From JAUXFS01 sp050329575 (GTDB taxonomy: Bacteria; Pseudomonadota; Alphaproteobacteria; Rhodospirillales; Defluviicoccaceae): a DNA stretch of 20,934 bases. The position numbers were made by a program, and so were the translations under genes. The stretch lies in NCBI GenBank assembly GCA_050329575.1, contig JBHJOP010000049.1:1-20934 (forward strand), written 5' to 3'. The notes beneath the pieces are model-generated. The model saw only the letters and a program-made list of their open reading frames with translations. It did no database searches and was not told the DNA's origin. Below are positions 13,645 through 20,934 of the stretch, one piece after another. Numbering within the stretch: position 1 is the stretch's first letter; every line of letters starts with the position of its first letter.

Positions 13645-15684
13645 ATGGCAGCGGCAGACGGAAACGACACGGGGGCGCCCACCGGCACCGGCGGCAAGCC
13701 GGTCTCGCTGCACCAGCGCTTCGATATCGATCCGTCCGCGCCACTCGTCGATCTCGACCGTCCGTCGGCACCGGCCTTCGCGGTCGCAGACCGCCGTCTC
13801 GCCGACGGCGGCCTGTTTGCGTTCATCTGCGAGACGGAGCTGCCGATCCGCAGCGAGGCCGCCGCCCTGCTCAAGGGCACGGACGTACCCGGCCTCCTGC
13901 CGCTCGTCGACTTCGGGCCGGTGGACTGGCCGCCGCTGCAGCGCCAGTGCTTGGCGGTGGTCTATCGACGACCGCGTGGGGGCTCGATCGCCGATCTCCG
14001 TGTCCGCAAGCAGGCGGCGATCGTCGATCACGACATTCCGCGCCGCATTCTGCAGCCGCTGCTGCGGGCGTTGCGGGCGATCGAACGGCTCGGCCTGACC
14101 CATCGTTCGATCCGCCCCGACAACCTGTATTTCATCGACGAGGAGCGGGAGGAACTGGTGCTCGGCGACTGTGTCACCGTCGCCGCCGCCTTCCACCAGC
14201 CGTCCCTGCTGGAACCCCTTGAGCGGGCGATGGCCTGTCCAGCCGGCCGCGGCGAGGGCCGGTCCCGCGACGATGTCCATGCACTCGCCGGCACCCTCCT
14301 GCTCATCCGGTCGGATCGCCCCCCGGTCGCCGAGCTCGGAGAAGACGAGGCGCTCACCTCTCGGATGGACGAGGGCACCTATGCGACCCTCACCCGGGGT
14401 ATCCGTGTGCCGGTTGCGCTGATCGAACCATTGCGCTGCATGCTGAGCGACGATCCCGAAGAACGATGGGGCCTCGATGAACTCGAGCTGTGGCTCGACG
14501 GCCGTCGGCCGCATCCGCCGAAACGCAAGCCGCGGCCGAAGGGAGCGGTCGCCTTTTCGTTCGCCGGCCGCGATCATCATCGACCGCGGCCGCTCGCCCA
14601 CGCGCTCGCACGAAACGCTCGCGACGCGGCCAAGGTGATCCGTGACGGCCAACTGGAGCAATGGCTGGCCCGCGGCGTCGAGGCGCCGGCGCTCGCCAGG
14701 GCCGTGGGCCGGGTGGTGGCCCTGGACAGCACCCGCCAGCATCTCGCGCGCGATCGCGACGACCTGCTTGTCGCCGAGGTGTGCATCGCGCTCGATCCCG
14801 ACGCGCCGATCCGTTACAAAGGGCTCTCGGTGATGGTCGACGGGTTCGGTGCGGCACTTGCCCAGTCGTGGCTTAGCGGCGACCATGGCCAGATCCCCGC
14901 CGAGATCCTGACCCACGGACTTCCCGGCCTGTGGCTGGCGGCCCAGGGCAATGTCGATTCGTCGACCGCTCCGCTGCAGCAGCGGGTTGCCCGGCTGGCG
15001 GCGTATCTGCAACGTGACGAGCCCGCCTTCGGGCTGCTGCGCTGTCTCTATCAGGCCAACCCTGGACTGTCCTGCCGGAGCCCGCTGCTCGAGGGGCGGT
15101 GTGTGGTCGGGCTCGTCGACATCGTGCCGGCTCTCGACGCCGTCGCCGGACGCGTTGCAGCCGATGCGAAACCCCTCGATCCTCATATGGCCGCCTTCGT
15201 CGCCGCCCGTTTCGGCGACGACGGCGGCCCGTATCTCGCCGCCTTGGCCGACTGCGCGCCGGGGCGATCCGTGGCGGCGATGCTGTCGGTGTTGGCCTTG
15301 CTGCAGCGGCGCTTCCGACTGCCGCCCGTCCCCGCGCTGACCGACTGGGTGGCGAAGCTGCTCGGTCCGGTGATCGACAGCTACCACAGCGCTTCGTTGC
15401 GCCGCGAGCTCGAGCGGGAGATCGCTATCAAGGCGCGAGCGGGCAGCTTGTCCGATCTCTACGAGGTGGTCGAGAACCCGATCAGAAGGCGGACCGACGA
15501 GGAGAGCTTTTGCGCTGCGGTCGCCGCCTTCGCCGCCGCCGGAGCCGAGATCGAAGCGATCGAGAAGGGGGCGGAGCAGCGCTGGCAGTCCGCTCGCCGG
15601 CTGGGACGCCGAGCGGCGGCGACCGCATCCGTAGCGATCTCGATGATCGTCATCGCCGCGACCTTGGTGTCGCGGCTGATCTGA
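13645..15684 (+). CDS. Tail-anchored serine/threonine kinase-like protein, predicted pseudokinase
   Basis: The 679-residue protein has an N-terminal kinase-like domain (about 25-286). The C-lobe architecture is recognisable: LGLTHRSIRPDN (149-160) at the catalytic loop, LVLGDC (171-176) where DFG should be, SRDDVHALAGTLL (207-219) with the structural Asp of helix F, and DPEERWGLDELELWL (270-284), the usual end of the fold. Key catalytic residues appear lost: HRD is HRS, DFG is GDC, and the ATP-anchoring Lys is missing from LFAFICE (57-63). A linker rich in Pro, Lys and Arg (288-300) leads to a helical region of about 350 residues with no domain I can name. A single C-terminal transmembrane helix (about 657-679) anchors it. 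AAGGA precedes the ATG. It was probably a Hanks-type kinase that now acts as a scaffold or sensor (inference). Its stop is just before the membrane-protein gene. Confidence 0.82.
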   Translation: MAAADGNDTGAPTGTGGKPVSLHQRFDIDPSAPLVDLDRPSAPAFAVADRRLADGGLFAFICETELPIRSEAAALLKGTDVPGLLPLVDFGPVDWPPLQRQCLAVVYRRPRGGSIADLRVRKQAAIVDHDIPRRILQPLLRALRAIERLGLTHRSIRPDNLYFIDEEREELVLGDCVTVAAAFHQPSLLEPLERAMACPAGRGEGRSRDDVHALAGTLLLIRSDRPPVAELGEDEALTSRMDEGTYATLTRGIRVPVALIEPLRCMLSDDPEERWGLDELELWLDGRRPHPPKRKPRPKGAVAFSFAGRDHHRPRPLAHALARNARDAAKVIRDGQLEQWLARGVEAPALARAVGRVVALDSTRQHLARDRDDLLVAEVCIALDPDAPIRYKGLSVMVDGFGAALAQSWLSGDHGQIPAEILTHGLPGLWLAAQGNVDSSTAPLQQRVARLAAYLQRDEPAFGLLRCLYQANPGLSCRSPLLEGRCVVGLVDIVPALDAVAGRVAADAKPLDPHMAAFVAARFGDDGGPYLAALADCAPGRSVAAMLSVLALLQRRFRLPPVPALTDWVAKLLGPVIDSYHSASLRRELEREIAIKARAGSLSDLYEVVENPIRRRTDEESFCAAVAAFAAAGAEIEAIEKGAEQRWQSARRLGRRAAATASVAISMIVIAATLVSRLI

Positions 15685-15699
15685 GGACCGTCTTTGACG

Positions 15700-16203
15700 A
15701 TGACCGATCAGCGCGGCGGGCATCCATCGGCGACCGAGGGTCGGCCGCCGCGAGCGGCGTTGTGGCCGATTGCTTTGGTGGCGGTTCCACTGGTTGGCCT
15801 CGCCGTTCTATCGCCGCCGACCCTCATGGTGGCGGTGGTCGGTCTGCTGCCGGCGATCGTCGCCTGCACGGTCGACCGCTCCCCCGAGAGGGCCGCGACG
15901 TTCGGTATCGGCGGTCTCAATCTCGCCGGCGTCGTGCCATACCTTCTGCCGGTGTGGGCCGCTCCCGACGGGATCGGAGCGGCCGTCGACATCCTGACCG
16001 ACGCCGCCGCGTTGGCCGTCATGTACGGGGCTGCCGCCTTCGGCTGGCTTCTGCTGTTCGCCGTTCCCGCCGCGGTCGTTGCCATCGAGACCGCGGTCGG
16101 TGACCGTCGCGTCACGGTGCTGAAGGCCGAACGGCAGCGGCTGATCGAGCAATGGGGCGAGACCGTCGCACGACCGCCCCAACGGTCGAACCGAGGTGCT
16201 TAG
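15700..16203 (+). CDS. Small multi-pass membrane protein, unknown function
   Basis: I recognise no named family. The 167 residues contain a polar N-terminus and about four hydrophobic segments (roughly ALWPIALVAVPLVGLAVL, TLMVAVVGLLPAIVACTV, GIGGLNLAGVVPYLLPVW and VMYGAAAFGWLLLFAVPAAV). A cytoplasmic-looking basic tail follows with LKAERQRLIEQWGETVA. The gene begins 15 nt after the pseudokinase stop. An in-frame TTG at 15694 has the better Shine-Dalgarno spacing (GAGGA, 6 nt), so the true start may be there. The tight spacing and shared membrane location suggest a partner of the tail-anchored pseudokinase. That is inference from context. Confidence 0.8.
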   Translation: MTDQRGGHPSATEGRPPRAALWPIALVAVPLVGLAVLSPPTLMVAVVGLLPAIVACTVDRSPERAATFGIGGLNLAGVVPYLLPVWAAPDGIGAAVDILTDAAALAVMYGAAAFGWLLLFAVPAAVVAIETAVGDRRVTVLKAERQRLIEQWGETVARPPQRSNRGA

Positions 16204-16304
16204 TGCGCGACGGCCCCGCCGATCGGGCCAACGGTCGCGCCTTCTCGGCACGCGCGGCGCGGCAGGGGGGACGGAGGAGAAAGCGGCGAGGACGGTGAGT
16301 GGAA

Positions 16305-16380
<76 letters not shown>

Positions 16381-16430
16381 CGCGACTTCCCTCACGCCGA
16401 CCGCATCCGCGGCCGACGACAACCGTCCGG

Positions 16431-16460
16431 ATAATGGGAGGGGAGGCGCTTTGCTGTCAA
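16431..16460 (-). promoter_or_regulatory. Candidate sigma70 promoter for tRNA-Ala
   Basis: The minus strand has a perfect TTGACA (16460-16455), 18 nt, then CATTAT (16436-16431; 4/6). It is the best box pair in the stretch 16381-16543. The predicted start leaves about 45 nt before the tRNA. No equally good plus-strand promoter for yggT was found there. Confidence 0.45.
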
Positions 16461-16543
16461 GGTTCCCGATCCTTGCGCTTGCGCCTACGGGGTCGGATCG
16501 CTAGGGTGCGGACGCCGGGACGGCTGAGAGGATCCATGCCCGT

Positions 16544-16846
16544 ATGACGAACCTTTTCTTCAATATCGTCTGGCTGATCGACAAGGTGATCGATCTATAC
16601 ATCTTCATCATTATTATCGGCGTGATCCTGAGCTGGCTCGTCGCCTTCAACGTCGTCAACACGCGCAATCGGTTCGTTTACCTGGTCGGCGATTTCGCCC
16701 ATCGGGTGACCGAACCGGCGCTCGGACCCATTCGCCGTTTCCTTCCCAGTCTCGGTGGCATCGACATCTCACCGCTGGTGTTGATCCTCGGACTGTACTT
16801 TGTCCAGAGGCTCCTCTGTGGGTACGCTCCGGGCGCCTGCGGCTGA
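16544..16846 (+). CDS. YggT family membrane protein
   Basis: This 100-residue protein has a long N-terminal hydrophobic region (about 4-34) and a second segment (about 73-94). Between them is the family signature RVTEPALGPIRRFLPSLGGIDISPLV. YggT proteins are small inner-membrane proteins implicated in membrane or division processes and osmotic tolerance; the molecular role is not established. The length fits one YggT repeat (the E. coli protein has two). The start ATG follows GAGAGGA at a rather long spacing; an earlier ATG in another frame stops at once. The DUF167 gene starts 4 nt after the stop, an arrangement widespread in alphaproteobacteria. Confidence 0.93.
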   Translation: MTNLFFNIVWLIDKVIDLYIFIIIIGVILSWLVAFNVVNTRNRFVYLVGDFAHRVTEPALGPIRRFLPSLGGIDISPLVLILGLYFVQRLLCGYAPGACG

Positions 16847-16850
16847 TCGG

Positions 16851-17198
16851 ATGAACCCGAGCGAACCGTTCTATGCCACGGCAGGCGGGGTGCGCTTGAG
16901 GTTCCTGGTCACGCCGGGAGCGGCGCGGAGCCGGATCGAGGGGGTGCGGGCGGACGTCGGCGGAGGGTGCGTGGTGAAGGTGGCGGTCGCGGCTGAGCCC
17001 GAACGCGGCAAAGCCAACGCGGCGTTGATCAGGCTGCTCGCCGAGGAGTGGGATGTCCCCAGGTCGTCGTTGACGGTCGTCACCGGCGCCGCCGATCGAC
17101 GAAAGACCATCGTCATCGGCGGGGATACCGCGAAACTGACGACGATGCTCTCGGCATGGACCGCCGCGCGGCGTTCGATCGACGGCGACCGATCGTGA
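16851..17198 (+). CDS. DUF167 (YggU) family protein
   Basis: This 115-residue protein matches the small DUF167/YggU fold. It has RLRFLVTPGAARSRIEG, VVKVAVAAEPERGKANAALIRLLAEEWDVP (the conserved GKAN stretch) and VVTGAADRRKTIVI (the conserved G...RxK motif). The biochemical function is unknown. The ATG at 16851 is chosen over an upstream TTG at 16800 because it begins 4 nt after yggT and gives the normal N-terminus. Its TGA overlaps the GTG start of folD (GTGA), so translational coupling is likely. The C-terminal 20 residues beyond the domain are basic and lineage-specific. Confidence 0.92.
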   Translation: MNPSEPFYATAGGVRLRFLVTPGAARSRIEGVRADVGGGCVVKVAVAAEPERGKANAALIRLLAEEWDVPRSSLTVVTGAADRRKTIVIGGDTAKLTTMLSAWTAARRSIDGDRS

Positions 17199-18085
17199 CC
17201 AGGGCCGACATCATCGACGGCCGGGCGATGGCGGCGGACCTGCGGCGAGCGGTTCGCGACGTGGTGCAGCGCTTGCGAAAGTTCGATCGCCTCACCCCGG
17301 GCCTCGCGGTCGTCCTGGTCGGGAACGACGCCGCCAGCGAGGTCTACGTCCGCAACAAGAGCCAGCAGACCGAGGAAGCGGGGATGAAGTCGTTCGTCCA
17401 TCGGCTGCCCGCCGAAGTCCGTGAGGAGGATTTGCTCACCCTGATCCGCGGTCTCAATCACGACGAGCGGGTGCATGGCATCCTCGTGCAGCTGCCGCTC
17501 CCTGTCCATATCCGCGGTGAGGCCGTTCTCGCCACCATCGACCCGGACAAGGACGTCGACGGGTTCCACGTGGTGAACGCCGGCCGGCTCGCGGTCGGCG
17601 CCGCCGGCGCCCTGGTGCCGTGCACGCCCGTGGGCTGCATGATGATGATCAGGAGCCGTCGACCCGATCCGAGCGGCCTCAAGGCGCTGGTGCTGGGCCG
17701 TTCCAACATCGTCGGCAAGCCGATGGCCAGCCTGCTCCTGGCCGCCGACTGTACGGTCACCATCGCCCATTCGCGGACCCGCGACCTCGCCGCGGAATGC
17801 CGGCTGGCGGACATCCTGGTCGCCGCCGTCGGACGTCCGCGGATGGTCCGCGGCGACTGGATCAAGCCGGGGGCGATCGTGATCGACGTCGGCGTCAACC
17901 GCGTCGGGGGCGAGGGCGGCAAGACGCGGCTCGTCGGCGACGTCGATTTCCGCGAGGCCATCGAGGTGGCGGGAGCCGTGACACCGGTTCCAGGCGGCGT
18001 CGGACCGATGACGGTCGCCTGCCTGCTCCGCAATACCCTGGTCGCCGCCTGCCGGCAGCGCAACCTCGACCCACCCGACCTCTAG
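17195..18085 (+). CDS. folD: Bifunctional methylenetetrahydrofolate dehydrogenase/cyclohydrolase
   Basis: FolD oxidises 5,10-methylene-THF to methenyl-THF with NADP+ and hydrolyses it to 10-formyl-THF, supplying purine and formyl-Met synthesis. The 296-residue length is normal. Catalytic YVRNK (Tyr51, Lys55) sits in the family phrase SEVYVRNKSQQTEEAGM. VQLPLP, DKDVDGFH, PCTPVGC, LGRSNIVGKPMASLLL (dinucleotide-binding loop) and TPVPGGVGPMT are all present. The start is the GTG at 17195, overlapping the DUF167 stop. An in-frame ATG at 17156 would add an Arg-rich stretch inside the upstream gene and is less likely. Product 10-formyl-THF is the substrate of PurU encoded at 7466-8332. Confidence 0.96.
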   Translation: MTRADIIDGRAMAADLRRAVRDVVQRLRKFDRLTPGLAVVLVGNDAASEVYVRNKSQQTEEAGMKSFVHRLPAEVREEDLLTLIRGLNHDERVHGILVQLPLPVHIRGEAVLATIDPDKDVDGFHVVNAGRLAVGAAGALVPCTPVGCMMMIRSRRPDPSGLKALVLGRSNIVGKPMASLLLAADCTVTIAHSRTRDLAAECRLADILVAAVGRPRMVRGDWIKPGAIVIDVGVNRVGGEGGKTRLVGDVDFREAIEVAGAVTPVPGGVGPMTVACLLRNTLVAACRQRNLDPPDL

Positions 18086-18169
18086 ACCCGCGGACGTCCG
18101 CCCGTGGCCGTTGGCGGTCGGCGTGCGCCGCTGTGGAATCGAATCCGCCGCGATGCTAGAAGCGCGGGC

Positions 18170-19972
<1,803 letters not shown>

Positions 19973-19991
19973 CCGCCTGCGGGGCGATCGG

Positions 19992-20687
19992 CTAGCTGGG
20001 GGGGGACGGATCGGCCGCTTGCGCTTCGAGGCCGCGCGCGCGCACCGCGTCGAGGACGAGCCCGACGACGTCGTCGGGCTTGCGAAAATAGTCGGTGTTG
20101 ACGATCAGGTCGAAATTGGTCGGCTCGTTGTAGCGGGAATGGAACAGGTCCCAGACGAACTTGCCGCGCGCCTTGTTGCTGCTCTGCACCTCGCGTTTCG
20201 CTTCCGCGTAGCCGATCCCCCGCTGCTCGGAAAGCCGCGTGGCACAGGCTTCCGGGGAGCCGACGATGCGGACGCGCAAGACGTCCCGTCCGGCGAGGAT
20301 GACATGGCTGCCGCGCCCGACGATCACCCCGCCGGTGTGGTAGAGGCCGCGGATCACCACCGAGAGAAAATGGGCGTAGTCGTCGCGGGACACATGCTTG
20401 CCGAAGACCGCCGAATAGATCCAGGCATCGACGGCGTCCAGCTTTTCGGTGAGGTTTTCCAGCACCGAGCGGCTGACGTTGGCCTCGGCGGCGATGCCGT
20501 TGATGATCTCCCTGTCGTAGCAGGCGATCCCGAGCCGCTGGGCGACGGTCTTGGCGATATCGTCGCCGCCGCTCCCCAACGTCCGCGAGATGGTGACGAC
20601 CGGCCTGCGAACATGCCGGGCGCGGGCGGGCGGCTGCTCGAGTGCGCGGATGATCGCCTCGATGACCCCTTGCGGACTGCCTGGCAT
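19992..20687 (-). CDS. Cytidylate kinase-like family protein
   Basis: This 231-residue protein belongs to the cytidylate-kinase-like group (Pfam Cytidylate_kin2), distinct from housekeeping Cmk. The nucleotide-binding loop is the relaxed form SRTLGSGGDDIAK (34-46), followed by VAQRLGIACYDREIINGIA. VGRGSHVIL, LRVRIVGSPEACATRLSEQRG and FDLIVNTD are typical of the family. The true substrate is not established; nucleotide monophosphate kinase activity is assumed. The ATG at 20687 has GAGAGGAAG just upstream and a good promoter at 20715-20742. It converges on lepA and is divergent from tRNA-Ser. Confidence 0.9.
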   Translation of the reverse strand: MPGSPQGVIEAIIRALEQPPARARHVRRPVVTISRTLGSGGDDIAKTVAQRLGIACYDREIINGIAAEANVSRSVLENLTEKLDAVDAWIYSAVFGKHVSRDDYAHFLSVVIRGLYHTGGVIVGRGSHVILAGRDVLRVRIVGSPEACATRLSEQRGIGYAEAKREVQSSNKARGKFVWDLFHSRYNEPTNFDLIVNTDYFRKPDDVVGLVLDAVRARGLEAQAADPSPPS

Positions 20688-20714
20688 GACTTCCTCTCCC
20701 CCGAACGGCTCTCT

Positions 20715-20742
20715 TTCATAGCATCGTTGCCTCCGTTGTCAA
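20715..20742 (-). promoter_or_regulatory. Candidate sigma70 promoter of the cytidylate-kinase-like gene
   Basis: A perfect TTGACA (20742-20737) on the minus strand, 16 nt, then TATGAA (20720-20715; 4/6). Transcription would start near 20707, leaving a 20-nt leader with the Shine-Dalgarno. Confidence 0.6.
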
Positions 20743-20790
20743 AGATCAGCCTGCCGCCCGTCGGCCCCCACGCTCGGACCGGCAAAACCG

Positions 20791-20819
20791 TTGCGGCCGT
20801 CGACACCCTCGGCTACCGT
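20791..20819 (+). promoter_or_regulatory. Candidate promoter for tRNA-Ser
   Basis: TTGCGG at 20791-20796, 17 nt, then TACCGT at 20814-20819, ending 19 nt before the tRNA. The boxes are moderate matches, but the placement is right for a tRNA gene. Confidence 0.4.
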
Positions 20820-20838
20820 TCGCGCTCCGCGGCGACCG

Positions 20839-20928
20839 GGAGGGATGGCCGAGCGGTTTAAGGCGCACGCCTGGAGAGCGTGTTCACGGGGAACCGTGTC
20901 GTGGGTTCGAATCCCACTCCCTCCGCCA
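20839..20928 (+). tRNA. tRNA-Ser (anticodon GGA)
   Basis: A complete 90-nt class II tRNA. The acceptor GGAGGGA pairs with TCCCTCC, and the anticodon loop CTGGAGA has anticodon GGA. The long variable arm (CACGG/CCGTG) is typical of serine. The T loop is TTCGAAT, the discriminator is G and CCA is encoded. It reads TCC and TCT. Confidence 0.97.
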
Positions 20929-20934
20929 ACTTCC

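Noticed and set aside
10907..13771. A 954-codon open frame on the minus strand opposite hisZ and purA
   Set aside because: It covers two certain genes, is low-complexity Arg/Gly/Gln/His-rich and has no motif; an antisense shadow.
13564..15723. A 719-codon open frame on the minus strand opposite the pseudokinase
   Set aside because: Composition looks like a shadow. The plus strand shows recognisable kinase landmarks, a Shine-Dalgarno and a transmembrane tail.
16501..16556. Partial thiamine (TPP) riboswitch look-alike before yggT (GGGTGC ... GGCTGAGAG)
   Set aside because: The second conserved half (around CCTGATC...GTAAT...GGGA) is missing and the start codon already lies in that region; yggT has no thiamine link.

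Overview
This window looks like ordinary chromosomal DNA from a GC-rich alphaproteobacterium, probably Rhodospirillales-like. That placement is inference. It rests on the very high GC content, strong G/C third-position bias, the hisZ-purA gene pair, the YggT-DUF167-folD cluster, a paired small-heat-shock-protein locus and CCA-encoding tRNA genes. No insertion sequence, prophage, CRISPR array, plasmid origin or rRNA was seen.

Layout. 1-1468: the 3' end of mrdA (PBP2) followed by rodA, the cell-elongation peptidoglycan pair. 1534-1609: tRNA-Lys(CTT). 1758-2180 (-): the ribosome-rescue hydrolase arfB. 2262-2432: a cluster of hairpins. 2433-3302 (-): two Hsp20 chaperone genes; the first has a candidate RpoH-like promoter and a hairpin with the features of a ROSE RNA thermometer over its ribosome binding site. 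3427-4896 (-): an ABC1/UbiB-family atypical kinase. 5303-5833 (-): an orphan type IV pseudopilin-like protein with a Planctomycetes-style N-terminus and an AT-rich leader. 6046-7344 (-): a secreted glycerophosphodiester phosphodiesterase. 7466-8332 (-): purU. 8394-9962 (-): a gamma-glutamyltransferase. 10148-10768 (+): an unrecognised exported protein, divergent from the previous gene. 11021-13516 (+): hisZ-purA behind a long leader with a possible 31-codon ORF. 13645-16203 (+): a tail-anchored pseudokinase coupled to a small multi-pass membrane protein. 16305-16380 (-): tRNA-Ala(CGC). 16544-18085 (+): yggT, DUF167 and folD, tightly packed. 18170-19972 (+): lepA. 19992-20687 (-): a cytidylate-kinase-like protein. 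20839-20928 (+): tRNA-Ser(GGA).

How the genes relate. Most are housekeeping: cell-wall elongation (mrdA/rodA), translation and its quality control (three tRNAs, arfB, lepA), proteostasis (two Hsp20), one-carbon and purine metabolism (purU, folD, purA) and histidine regulation (hisZ). PurU releases formate from 10-formyl-THF, FolD interconverts methylene- and formyl-THF, and PurA commits IMP to AMP, but the three are in separate transcription units. The most interesting parts are the pseudokinase/membrane-protein pair after purA, the thermometer-like leader of the Hsp20 locus, and the isolated pseudopilin. I saw no clear new multi-gene defence or secretion system.
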